64,000 nucleotides of DNA, from NCBI RefSeq assembly GCF_003001955.1, contig NZ_PVNH01000005.1:62001-126000 (forward strand), written 5' to 3'. The notes below the pieces were generated by a model. That model saw only the letters and a list, made by a program, of their open reading frames with translations, was not told the origin of the DNA and searched no databases. Shown here piece after piece: positions 1-7,551 of the stretch. How positions within the stretch are numbered: position 1 is the first letter of the stretch; every line of letters starts with the position of its first letter. Made by a program: the position numbers and the translations under genes. The DNA is from Prauserella shujinwangii (GTDB lineage: Bacteria; Actinomycetota; Actinomycetes; Mycobacteriales; Pseudonocardiaceae).

Positions 1-191
1 TTCTGCCCCGAGGCGAACTCGGCGCCACCGGTGGAGAACTGGATGATCCCGTCGCTCTCCGCCTCGGCGAAGCCGCGCAGCGCCGCGTTCAGGGTCTCCG
101 ACGAGGTCACGTTGATGGCCGGGTACGCGAACTCGTTCGCCTTGGCCCGGTCCAGCATCTCCGCGTAGACCTCGGGTGTGGCGATGGGCAT
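1..191 (-). CDS. fba: Class II fructose-bisphosphate aldolase, N-terminal part
   Basis: The gene runs off the left edge and only the first 63 or so residues are present. They begin MPIATPEVYAEMLDRAKANE and continue with a PAINVTSSETLNAAL stretch and an IIQFSTGGAEF stretch, which match the start of actinobacterial class II (zinc-dependent) fructose-1,6-bisphosphate aldolases. The family reversibly cleaves fructose-1,6-bisphosphate to dihydroxyacetone phosphate and glyceraldehyde-3-phosphate in glycolysis and gluconeogenesis. The ATG is preceded by a strong GAGGAGG ribosome site. The zinc ligands lie outside the window, so catalytic competence cannot be judged. Confidence 0.88.
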   Translation of the reverse strand, partial: MPIATPEVYAEMLDRAKANEFAYPAINVTSSETLNAALRGFAEAESDGIIQFSTGGAEFASGQ

Positions 192-229
192 CGTTGTCCT
201 CCTCGGCTGACGGTGCTTCCCACCCGATC

Positions 230-1069
230 CTACGAGGATCGGAAGAACGCGTCGGCCAACGCCCGGTAGACCGGTAGTGGCTCGTCGTCGGACGACAGTG
301 CCTGGATGCAGACGTGGTCCGCTCCGGCCTCCAGGTGCGCGGCGACGCCGCGGGCGACGGTGGCCGCGTCTCCGTGCACGGCGAGCGCGTCGATCAGCCG
401 GTCGCTGCCGCCGCCGTCGATGTCCTCCTCGGTCCAGCCGAGCCGCCGCAGGTTCTTCCGGTAGTTGCTGAGCTGCAGATACGGCGTGTGCACCGCGGGC
501 CTGGCGATCTCGCGGGCCCGCTCGGGGTCGGTCTCCAGCACCACCTTCTGTTCGGGCGCGAGCAGCGGTCCGGTGCCGAGGATGCCCCTGGCCTGCCGGG
601 TGTGCTCGGGCGTGGTCAGGTACGGATGCGCGCCCACCGTGCGGTCCCTGGCCAGCTCCAGCACCTTCGGGCCGAGCGCGGCGAGCATGCGGTCCTCCCG
701 CGCGACGCCCCCGCGGTCGAGCTCGTCGAGGTAGGACACGAGCGTGTCGTACGGCTTGTGGTACTCCTGCGTGGCCTCCGGATGCCCGACGCCGACGCCG
801 AGCAGGAACCGCCCGGGATACGTGGTCGCCAGTCGCTGGTACGAACGGGCGACCGTCTCCGCGTCGGCGGTCCAGACGTTGACGATCCCGGTGGCGACGA
901 CGATCCGGCTCGTCGCGTTGAGCAGGGTCTCCGCCAGTTCGAGGTCGGCGGGCGGGGAGCCGCCGATCCAGATCGCGCCGTAGCCGAGTTCCTCCACCTC
1001 GGCGGCCAGGTGGGGGTTGAGGCCGTCGGCCCGCCGCCAGATTCCGATCTTGCCCAGATTCACCGTCAT
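230..1069 (-). CDS. LLM-class F420-dependent oxidoreductase
   Basis: A protein of about 279 residues beginning MTVNLGKIGIWRR. It has the luciferase-like (LLM) pattern: an early beta strand, LGYGAIWIGGSPP, then RIVVATGIVNVWTADAETVARSYQRL and GRFLLGVGVGHPE. These suit the MSMEG_4141-type F420-dependent oxidoreductases, which use reduced coenzyme F420; the substrate is unknown. An in-frame upstream ATG would add 14 residues of non-family sequence, so the start at MTVNLGK is preferred; a GAGGA motif lies about 14 bases before it. The gene diverges from the SDR gene at 1169 and shares with it a palindrome in the intergenic region. Confidence 0.85.
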   Translation of the reverse strand: MTVNLGKIGIWRRADGLNPHLAAEVEELGYGAIWIGGSPPADLELAETLLNATSRIVVATGIVNVWTADAETVARSYQRLATTYPGRFLLGVGVGHPEATQEYHKPYDTLVSYLDELDRGGVAREDRMLAALGPKVLELARDRTVGAHPYLTTPEHTRQARGILGTGPLLAPEQKVVLETDPERAREIARPAVHTPYLQLSNYRKNLRRLGWTEEDIDGGGSDRLIDALAVHGDAATVARGVAAHLEAGADHVCIQALSSDDEPLPVYRALADAFFRSS

Positions 1070-1117
1070 GTCTGTGGCAACAGTCCTCGCGCGGCGTGGC
1101 ATTCCCGTCACTACTTG

Positions 1118-1132
1118 TCAGTAGCCTACTGA
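1118..1132. promoter_or_regulatory. Perfect 15-bp palindrome between divergent oxidoreductase genes
   Basis: TCAGTAG-C-CTACTGA is a perfect inverted repeat with one central base. It lies in the 99-bp gap between the F420 oxidoreductase (minus) and the SDR (plus). Size and position suit a TetR-type operator controlling one or both genes. No TetR gene is adjacent, so the binder is unknown. Confidence 0.45.
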
Positions 1133-1168
1133 AAGTAAGTTGAGGTACGGTTCCGGGGAGACACAGCG

Positions 1169-2077
1169 ATGGAGGCACCAATGGCGTTCCTGACCGGCTC
1201 GGGAGTGAAGGGCAAGGTCGTGCTCATCACGGGCGCGGCCCGGGGCATCGGCGCGGGGCTCGCGGAACGGCTCGCGGCGGACGGCGCGAAGGTGGCGCTC
1301 GTCGGCCTCGAACCCGAGGAGCAGCGGAAGGTGGCGGACCGCATCGGCGCGGCCGCGCGGTCCTGGTCGGCCGACGTCACCAGCTGGACGGACCTGGAAC
1401 GGGCCACCGCCGAGATCGTCGAGCACTTCGGCGGGATCGACATCGTCGTGGCGAACGCCGGGATAGCGACCACGGGCTTCGTCCGGTCGGTGGACCCCGC
1501 GGCGTTCGAGAAGGTGATCGAGGTCGACCTGCTCGGCGTGTGGCGCACCTTCCGCGTCACGTTGCCGCACGTCATCGAGCGCAGGGGCTACCTGCTGGCC
1601 ATCTCCTCGCTGGCGGCCATCACCCACGCTCCTGGCATGGCCAACTACGCGGCCGCCAAGGCGGGTGTCGAGGCGTTCTGCAACAGCCTCCGCGCGGAGG
1701 TCGCCCACCTCGGCGTGCGGGTCGGGGTGGCGCACCCGACCTGGATCCGGACCGACCTGGTCTCCAGCGCCGACGCCCATCCCGTGTTCGGCAGGCTGCG
1801 CAGCGGGATGCCCGGCCTGATCGGCAAGACCTACCCGCTGGAGACCGCTCTCGACGACCTGGAGGCGGGCATCAGGAAGCGGGCCAGGACGATCCACGTC
1901 CCGCGCTGGGTCGGGGCGCTCAAGCTCATCCGTTCGTTCCTGCCACCGATCGTCGAGCTCGGCGCCCGGTCCCGGGTGCCGGCCGCCGACCGCGCGGCGC
2001 TGGAGGACATCGCCGCGCGCGGCGCGCGGGAGTCGTCGATCACCGGGCACGGCGGCCGCGCGGCGAACAAGCTCTAG
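1169..2077 (+). CDS. Short-chain dehydrogenase/reductase (SDR)
   Basis: A 302-residue classical SDR. The Rossmann nucleotide motif TGAARGIG is near residue 22, the NAG motif (VVANAGIA) near residue 100, the catalytic Ser in the AISSLAAI segment and YxxxK as YAAAK near residue 155. The alkaline arginine-poor start after beta strand 2 does not settle NAD versus NADP. The C-terminal extension of about 60 residues is longer than in minimal SDRs and recalls mycobacterial lipid-associated SDRs. A GGGGAG motif lies 8 bases before the chosen ATG; a second ATG 12 bases downstream also has a GGAGG motif. The substrate is not predictable. Confidence 0.88.
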   Translation: MEAPMAFLTGSGVKGKVVLITGAARGIGAGLAERLAADGAKVALVGLEPEEQRKVADRIGAAARSWSADVTSWTDLERATAEIVEHFGGIDIVVANAGIATTGFVRSVDPAAFEKVIEVDLLGVWRTFRVTLPHVIERRGYLLAISSLAAITHAPGMANYAAAKAGVEAFCNSLRAEVAHLGVRVGVAHPTWIRTDLVSSADAHPVFGRLRSGMPGLIGKTYPLETALDDLEAGIRKRARTIHVPRWVGALKLIRSFLPPIVELGARSRVPAADRAALEDIAARGARESSITGHGGRAANKL

Positions 2078-2342
2078 CACCTCTCCGATCGGGCTGGGGC
2101 CACCGCCGGTCGGGACGGTGTGCGCACCGTCACATCGGCTCTATCGTCGGGGCCGTGCACCACTTCAGCGTCCGTTTCGCCCCCGCGGGGTCGGCGTACC
2201 GTTGCGCCGATCGGCGCGGGCGGGCGGCCGCCTGCCCGCCCCACGTCGCCAGGTGCCACGCGCCGGACATCGTCACCGGCCCCGGTTGCCTGGACGGCGC
2301 CGCCCGTATCCGAAGGACCAGCACGAGCGGCGTGCGCAGCCC

Positions 2343-2358
2343 TTGTCCGCACGGACAA
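2343..2358. promoter_or_regulatory. Inverted repeat TTGTCCG-CA-CGGACAA
   Basis: A perfect 7-bp-arm inverted repeat about 165 bp before the putP start. The half-site CGGACAA recurs at 2384-2390. It is a candidate operator; the regulator is unknown. Confidence 0.45.
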
Positions 2359-2390
2359 CACCGGGGGGCCAACGGTGTCGGATCGGACAA

Positions 2391-2403
2391 ATGCACTGTG
2401 CAT
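2391..2403. promoter_or_regulatory. Inverted repeat ATGCAC-T-GTGCAT
   Basis: A perfect 6-bp-arm inverted repeat directly after the third CGGACAA half-site, about 120 bp before putP. It is a candidate operator. It might be chance, but two perfect repeats within 60 bp of gene-free DNA are notable. Confidence 0.38.
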
Positions 2404-2522
2404 GACGGCACCTACGATCCTCGGAACCACCGAACCTGCCGGCGGTCGCGCCGCCGACGTCTCGACTGTCTCGACGACCGGTCACGTCGAGCGCAGGTGA
2501 CCCCGCCCACCGAGGAGTCCCC

Positions 2523-4037
2523 GTGTTCGAGATCAGCACACCGATCCTGGCGACCTTCGCCCTGTACCTGATCGTCATGATCGTCATCGGGGTGTGGGTG
2601 TACCGGCGCACCAGCACCCTCGCCGACTTCGCACTCGGCGGCCGCAGCCTCAACGCCCCCACAGCGGCCCTCTCGGCGCAGGCCAGCGACATGTCCGGGT
2701 GGTTGCTGCTCGGCCTGCCCGGAGCCGTGTACGCGCAGGGTGTCGGAGCCACCTGGATCGCGATCGGGCTCGCCGCGGGCACCTACCTCAACTGGCTGTT
2801 CGTCGCTCCCCGGCTGCGCACCTACACCGAGCGGGCGAGCGACGCGGTGAGCCTGTCGGCCTATCTCGAAAGCCGGTTCGAGGACCGGACGCGGCTGCTG
2901 CGGCTGGTCTCCGCGGTGGTGATCGTCGTCTTCTTCACCACGTATGTCGCGAGTGGACTCGTCGCGGGCGGCGTGCTGTTCGAGGAGGTGTTCGGCGTCG
3001 ACTCGACGCTGGCGATCACGGTGGCGGTCGCGGTGATCGTGGTGTACGCCTTCCTCGGCGGGTTCCTCGCGGTGAGCTTCACCGACGTGGTGCAGGGCAC
3101 GATGATGTTCCTCGCCCTGCTCGCGCTCCCGCTGGTGGGAATCGGCCTGCTCGGTGGCTTCGCAGCGCTGCGGAACGCGCTCACCGGGGAGTCGCCCGCG
3201 TTGCTGGACATGGGCAGGGAGGCGAGCTTCTCCGGCGGCAGCTGGACCGGTGGTGAGGGGATCGGTTTCGTCGCGGTGGTCTCGCTGCTGGCCTGGGGGC
3301 TCGGCTACTTCGGCCAGCCGCACATCCTGGCGCGGTTCATGGGGATCCGCAGCGTGCGGCACATCCCGACCGCGCGCCGGATCAGCACGAGCTGGGTGGT
3401 CCTGACCCTGGCCGGTGCGTCGCTGGTCGGGCTGGTCGGCATCGGCCTGCTGGACCAGCCGCTGGACAACCCGGAGACGGTGTTCATCGCGCTGGCGCAG
3501 GAGCTGCTGAACCCGTGGGTAGCCGGGGTGCTGCTCGCCGCGGTGCTGGCCGCGATCATGTCCACCGCGGACAGCCAGCTCATCGTGGCTTCCACCGCGC
3601 TCACCGAGGACTTCTACCGCGCGTTCGTCAACCGGACCGCATCGGACCGCGTCCTGGTGTGGGTCGGCAGGGCGACCGTGATCGCGGTGGCGGTCGCCGC
3701 GTACGTCATCGCGCTCGGCGGCGGCGCGGTGCTGGACATCGTCGCGTACGCGTGGGCGGGCTTCGGCGCCGCGTTCGGTCCCGTCATCCTGCTCTCGCTG
3801 TTCTGGCCGGGGATGACGTGGGCGGGTGCGCTCGCCGGCATCGTCGGCGGCGCGGGCACCGTGGTGCTGTGGCAGCAGATCGACGTGTTCAGCGAGACGG
3901 GCGTCTACGAGATGATCCCTGGCTGGATCGTCGCCCTGGTCGCGATCGTCGCGTTCAACGGCCTCGGCAAGCGGCCGGAACGGGTCTGGTCGGGCGCGAT
4001 GGACGGCGCGGGTGAGCAGGAGACCGTGACCGGCTGA
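2523..4037 (+). CDS. putP: Sodium/proline symporter (SSS family)
   Basis: A 504-residue integral membrane protein of the sodium:solute symporter family, with about 13 hydrophobic segments. FALGGRSLNAPTAALSAQASDMSGWLLLGLPG near residues 38-70 matches the PutP signature around the first sodium- and proline-binding helices, and LAAIMSTADSQLIVASTALTEDFYR near residue 345 is the conserved sodium-site helix. The family imports proline with sodium. The start is GTG with a GAGGAG motif about 8 bases upstream. Proline is the best substrate guess from the motifs; related SSS members take other solutes. There is no putA or prolyl dehydrogenase gene nearby. Confidence 0.9.
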   Translation: MFEISTPILATFALYLIVMIVIGVWVYRRTSTLADFALGGRSLNAPTAALSAQASDMSGWLLLGLPGAVYAQGVGATWIAIGLAAGTYLNWLFVAPRLRTYTERASDAVSLSAYLESRFEDRTRLLRLVSAVVIVVFFTTYVASGLVAGGVLFEEVFGVDSTLAITVAVAVIVVYAFLGGFLAVSFTDVVQGTMMFLALLALPLVGIGLLGGFAALRNALTGESPALLDMGREASFSGGSWTGGEGIGFVAVVSLLAWGLGYFGQPHILARFMGIRSVRHIPTARRISTSWVVLTLAGASLVGLVGIGLLDQPLDNPETVFIALAQELLNPWVAGVLLAAVLAAIMSTADSQLIVASTALTEDFYRAFVNRTASDRVLVWVGRATVIAVAVAAYVIALGGGAVLDIVAYAWAGFGAAFGPVILLSLFWPGMTWAGALAGIVGGAGTVVLWQQIDVFSETGVYEMIPGWIVALVAIVAFNGLGKRPERVWSGAMDGAGEQETVTG

Positions 4038-4044
4038 GCCCGGG

Positions 4045-4090
4045 CTCGTGAGTGAGAAACGTTGTTCTAACCACGTTTCTCACTCACGAG
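4045..4090. repeat. Hairpin repeat, copy 1 (putP 3' end)
   Basis: Perfect 18-bp arms, CTCGTGAGTGAGAAACGT and its complement, enclose the 10-base loop TGTTCTAACC. It starts 8 bp after the putP stop. It belongs to a four-copy family in this window (also 7050, 43026 and 48925) with conserved loop and covarying stem. The role is probably transcription termination. Confidence 0.85.
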
Positions 4091-4176
4091 GCGATGCGGC
4101 AGGGGTCATGCGCGGGGGTGCATGAAACGCCGTTCACCTGCCATGATGGCGGGATCCACTCGACGGGGAGTGCGCC

Positions 4177-5823
4177 GTGAACCTTCTCGATGAGCAGCGA
4201 CTACGACCCGAGATCGCCCAGTCGTGGCGGCGGTCGGAGGCCAGCGGCCTCTCGCCTGCCAGCCCCACCGACCGGCTGGAGGTGCGGGACATCGACCGGC
4301 GCAGCAGGTTGCTGCGCGCGGCCGCCCCCGTGCTCGACGAGATGGCACTGCACCTGGACGGCACGGGACTGTGCCTCATCCTCGCCGACCGGGACTCACG
4401 GATCGTGTCGCGGCGGTTCGGCAGGCACTCCGTGGAGCGGGTGCTCGACGACATCAGCGCGGTCCCCGGCTGTCAGTTCACGGAGGAGACCAGCGGTACC
4501 AACTCGATCGCGACCCCCTTCGAGGTGCGGCGCGGCGTGGCGGTGCACGGCGACGAGCACTATCTGGAGGCGTTCAAGCGGTTCACCTGCTACGGGCACC
4601 CGATCGTGCACCCCGCGACCAGGCGGCTGGAAGGCGTACTGGACATCACCGGGCTCGTCGCGGACACCAACCCGCTGCTGGCGCCGTTCCTCGTGCGCGC
4701 GGTGACCGACATCGAGCAGCGCCTGCTCGACGGGTCGAAGCTGGCCGAGCAGCGGCTGCTCGCGGCGTTCCAGTCGGTGCAGCACCGCGCGTCCGCGGTG
4801 CTGGCGCTCGGCGAGGACGTGGTGCTGGCCAACTCCGCCGCCGTCGACCTCGTGGACCCGGCCGACCACGCCCTGCTGCGGGAGGTCGGCCGCACCCGCA
4901 GGGGCGTGCGCAGGCTGCGGCTGACGTCGGGCACCGACGTCGAGGTGCGCGTCGAAGCGGTGTCGGTGAACGCGGGCACGCTGTTCGAGCTGGCGCCCGT
5001 GCGGCCCGCGTACCGGGCGGCGGGCCGCCGGGGGCACGCGGGCGGGGTGCTGCCCGCCGACGCGGTCGAGCGGCTGCGGCACGCCGCGCGGACCCGCAGG
5101 CGGGTGCTGATCACCGGCGAACCGGGGACCGGTCGCTCGTCCGCCGCCGCGCTGCTGGCCGGGCGGGATCCGGTGGCCCGGATCGACGCCGCCGACGTGC
5201 CCGCGCTCGGTGAGCGGGCGTGGACCGTCCGGCTGGAGCAGCTGGTCGCCGGACATCGCGGGCTGGTCGTCGTGGAGGGCGTGCACCTGCTGCCGCCGGT
5301 GCTGGCGGCGCGGCTGTCGCACCTGCTCGACGAGTCCCGGTCGTGGCTGGCGCTGACCGCCGAACCGCTGGCGGACCTGCGTGGTGAGCACGCGGCGCTG
5401 GCCGCGCGGACTCACCGGCGGGTCGAGCTGCCCGCGCTACGGGAGCGCAGGGCCGACATCCCCGCGCTGGCGCGGACGATGCTCGGCGGGCTGGCCCCGG
5501 GCAGCTCGCTGCGACTCACCGCGGGCGCGCTGGAGCTGCTGGCGGCCCAGCCATGGCCGGGCAACCTGCGGGAGCTGGAAAGCGTGCTCGCCGAGGCCGT
5601 CGAGCGCCGCTCGGCGGGCGACATCACCGCCCGCGACCTGGCGCCGAGCTGCCAGGTCGGCGCGGCGAGCCACACCCTCACCGGCTGGGAACAGGCCGAG
5701 CACGACGCCATCACCAAGGCGCTCGCCGCGGAGGGCGGCAACAAGGTGCACGCGGCCAGGCGGCTCGGCATCAGCCGGTCCACGCTCTACAACCGGATGC
5801 GGGCCCTGCGCATCACCTCGTGA
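4177..5823 (+). CDS. GAF/AAA-like/Fis-type transcriptional regulator (AcoR/MimR-like)
   Basis: A 548-residue regulator built like acetoin-type bacterial enhancer-binding proteins. An N-terminal GAF-like sensor lies at about residues 50-190 (CQFTEETSGTNSIATPFE), a degenerate AAA region at about 300-470 and a Fis-type helix-turn-helix at the C-terminus (NKVHAARRLGISRSTLYNRM). The P-loop reads GEPGTGRS (residues 314-321), with Arg in place of the catalytic Lys; the Walker B segment is VVVEGVHLL, and there is no GAFTGA sigma-54 contact loop. It therefore probably does not work as a sigma-54 ATPase. Its position 88 bp upstream of an NDMA-dependent alcohol dehydrogenase makes that gene the likely target. 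The start is GTG after GGGGAG. Confidence 0.85.
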   Translation: MNLLDEQRLRPEIAQSWRRSEASGLSPASPTDRLEVRDIDRRSRLLRAAAPVLDEMALHLDGTGLCLILADRDSRIVSRRFGRHSVERVLDDISAVPGCQFTEETSGTNSIATPFEVRRGVAVHGDEHYLEAFKRFTCYGHPIVHPATRRLEGVLDITGLVADTNPLLAPFLVRAVTDIEQRLLDGSKLAEQRLLAAFQSVQHRASAVLALGEDVVLANSAAVDLVDPADHALLREVGRTRRGVRRLRLTSGTDVEVRVEAVSVNAGTLFELAPVRPAYRAAGRRGHAGGVLPADAVERLRHAARTRRRVLITGEPGTGRSSAAALLAGRDPVARIDAADVPALGERAWTVRLEQLVAGHRGLVVVEGVHLLPPVLAARLSHLLDESRSWLALTAEPLADLRGEHAALAARTHRRVELPALRERRADIPALARTMLGGLAPGSSLRLTAGALELLAAQPWPGNLRELESVLAEAVERRSAGDITARDLAPSCQVGAASHTLTGWEQAEHDAITKALAAEGGNKVHAARRLGISRSTLYNRMRALRITS

Positions 5824-5911
5824 GGTGTCCGGGATTTGCACAGTTGCGGCTCCCGCCCCGGCAGCAGAATCGCTACCGAAACGCGGCAACGGCGCACGTG
5901 AGGAGCAAGCT

Positions 5912-7024
5912 GTGAAGACGAAGGCGGCAGTACTGTTCGACTCGGGCAAGCCCTTCGAGATCATGGAGCTCGACCTCGACGGACCTGGACCGGGCGAGGT
6001 CCTGATCAAGTACACGGCGGCCGGGCTGTGCCACTCCGACCTGCACCTCATCGACAACGACCTGGTGCCGAGGTTCCCGATCGTCGCGGGCCACGAGGGC
6101 GCGGGCGTGATCGAGGACGTCGGGCCGGGCGTGTCGAAGGTGAAGCCGGGCGACCACGTGGTGTGCAGCTTTATTCCCAACTGCGGGCACTGCCGCTACT
6201 GCGCGACGGGCCGCTCGAACCTGTGCGACATGGGCGCCACCATCCTCGACGGGCACATGCCGGACGGCACCTTCCGGTTCCACTCGGGTGGCACCGACTT
6301 CGGCGCGATGTGCATGCTCGGCACGTTCTCCGAGCGGGCCACCATCTCCGAGCACTCGGTGGTCAAGGTCGACGACTGGCTCCCGCTGGAGACGGCGGTG
6401 CTCGTCGGCTGCGGTGTGCCGACCGGCTGGGCGACGGCGAACTACTCGGGCGGTGTGCGCGCGGGTGACACCACGGTCGTCTACGGCATCGGCGGGATCG
6501 GCATCAACGCCGTGCAGGGCGCGGCACACGCGGGAGCGAAGTACGTGGTCGCGGTCGACCCGGTCGAGTTCAAGCGGGAGACCGCGCTCAAGCTGGGCGC
6601 CACCCACGCGTTCGCGACGGCGGCCGAGGCCGCCGAGAAGGTGGCCGAGCTGACCTGGGGTCAGATGGCCGAGCAGGCGCTGATCACGGTGGGCACGGTC
6701 GACGAGGACGTCGTGTCGGCCGCGTTCGACGTGGTCGGCAAGGGCGGCACGGTGGTGGTCACCGGCCTGGCGAACCCGGAGAAGCTCACCGTGCACGTCT
6801 CGGGCGGCGTGCTGACCCTCTTCGAGAAGACGATCAAGGGCACGCTGTTCGGGTCCGCCAACCCGCAGTACGACATCGTCAAGCTGCTGCGGCTCTACGA
6901 CGCGGGCCAGCTGAAGCTCGACGAGCTGGTCACCACGAAGTACACGCTGGAGCAGGTCAACGAGGGCTACCAGGACCTGCGGGACGGCAAGAACATCCGC
7001 GGCGTGCTCGTGCACGCGGAGTAG
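5912..7024 (+). CDS. NDMA-dependent alcohol dehydrogenase (zinc-type, nicotinoprotein)
   Basis: A 370-residue medium-chain dehydrogenase beginning (GTG) VKTKAAVLFDSGKPFEIMEL. Catalytic-zinc residues sit in GLCHSDLH and GHEGAG; the structural zinc has four cysteines in NCGHCRYCATGRSNLC; the nucleotide loop is GIGGIGINAVQG. Length and sequence match the actinobacterial family in which NAD(P)(H) stays bound and is reoxidised by an external acceptor such as N,N-dimethyl-4-nitrosoaniline in vitro. The physiological acceptor may be mycofactocin in related organisms, but no mycofactocin genes are in this window. A GAGGAGC motif precedes the start. The gene is probably controlled by the regulator at 4177. 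Confidence 0.92.
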   Translation: MKTKAAVLFDSGKPFEIMELDLDGPGPGEVLIKYTAAGLCHSDLHLIDNDLVPRFPIVAGHEGAGVIEDVGPGVSKVKPGDHVVCSFIPNCGHCRYCATGRSNLCDMGATILDGHMPDGTFRFHSGGTDFGAMCMLGTFSERATISEHSVVKVDDWLPLETAVLVGCGVPTGWATANYSGGVRAGDTTVVYGIGGIGINAVQGAAHAGAKYVVAVDPVEFKRETALKLGATHAFATAAEAAEKVAELTWGQMAEQALITVGTVDEDVVSAAFDVVGKGGTVVVTGLANPEKLTVHVSGGVLTLFEKTIKGTLFGSANPQYDIVKLLRLYDAGQLKLDELVTTKYTLEQVNEGYQDLRDGKNIRGVLVHAE

Positions 7025-7049
7025 CCCCGGAGCATGACCGCACGCCGGG

Positions 7050-7095
7050 CTCGTGAGTGGAAAACGTGGTTAGAACAACGTTTTCCACTCACGAG
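7050..7095. repeat. Hairpin repeat, copy 2 (convergent gene ends)
   Basis: Perfect 18-bp arms, CTCGTGAGTGGAAAACGT and its complement, enclose the loop GGTTAGAACA, so the element is inverted relative to copy 1. It lies between the convergent alcohol dehydrogenase and YCII genes. The TGA stop of the YCII gene (7089-7091) is inside the right arm. Confidence 0.85.
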
Positions 7096-7373
7096 GCCGG
7101 TGGCACCCAGGCGCCGAGGACCGGCTTGAACTCGCGTACGGTCCGCTCGGCCAGCGCGCCCTCCAGGTGGTACGGGTCGGCGTCCAGGACCTCCTCCAGC
7201 GCCTGCCTGCTCTCCGCCCGCAGGACGATCAGCCCGCCGATGTCGTCCTCCAGCGGCCCGGCCACCGCGACCGTGCCCTGCTCGGCGAGCGCGAGCAGGT
7301 AGTCCCGGTGCCGCGGTCGCACCTCGGCGACCTTCTCCGGCACGTACCGGGTCTCCACCACGAACCAGGTCAC
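7089..7373 (-). CDS. YCII-related domain protein
   Basis: A small protein of 94 residues, VTWFVVETRYVPEKVAEVRP onward, with the ferredoxin-like YCII fold. It includes the conserved His (RPRHRDYLLAL), an AGPLEDDIGGLIVLRA strand pair and a DPYHLEGALAERTVREFKP segment. Family members are small cytoplasmic proteins of poorly defined role, some with weak hydrolase or peroxidase activity. The GTG start at 7373 is chosen because GGAGG lies 6 bases upstream; a longer frame reaches 7415 without a site. The stop codon is built into hairpin copy 2. Confidence 0.8.
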   Translation of the reverse strand: MTWFVVETRYVPEKVAEVRPRHRDYLLALAEQGTVAVAGPLEDDIGGLIVLRAESRQALEEVLDADPYHLEGALAERTVREFKPVLGAWVPPAS

Positions 7374-7448
7374 GGCATCCTCCACGGGTCGATTGTGCTG
7401 TGTCCGAATGCGCACGGTATCGGTACCTGACGGTCACCTTCGTTTCCT

Positions 7449-7476
7449 GGGTATCGGGCGGGGGGACCCGATACCC
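7449..7476. promoter_or_regulatory. Inverted repeat upstream of the sigma factor gene
   Basis: GGGTATCGGG and CCCGATACCC form perfect 10-bp arms around an 8-base spacer, ending 75 bp before the sigma gene. GGTATCGG occurs again at 7416-7423, giving three copies of the motif in 60 bp. It may be an operator or an mRNA leader hairpin. Confidence 0.5.
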
Positions 7477-7551
7477 TGTGTACGCGTGAGTCCTGACGCG
7501 GGAGGGGGCTCGTAGGGCCAGCAGGCACAGTCGAGGGATGGGCAGGTTTCG

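Larger units (their letters stand above)
2078..2522. other. 445-bp gene-free region upstream of putP
   Basis: Short open frames here lack family features or good ribosome sites and are not called. The region carries two clear inverted repeats (2343-2358 and 2391-2403) and a further half-site CGGACAA at 2384-2390, so it is best seen as a large regulatory region for the symporter downstream. Confidence 0.5.

Noticed and set aside
2120-2500. Short plus-strand frame of 126 codons upstream of putP
   Set aside because: It has no ribosome site, no family resemblance and skewed composition; the region is better explained as regulatory.
5824-5911. Sigma-54 promoter before the alcohol dehydrogenase
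   Set aside because: No TGGC-N7-TGC element was found, and the upstream regulator lacks the sigma-54 contact loop.
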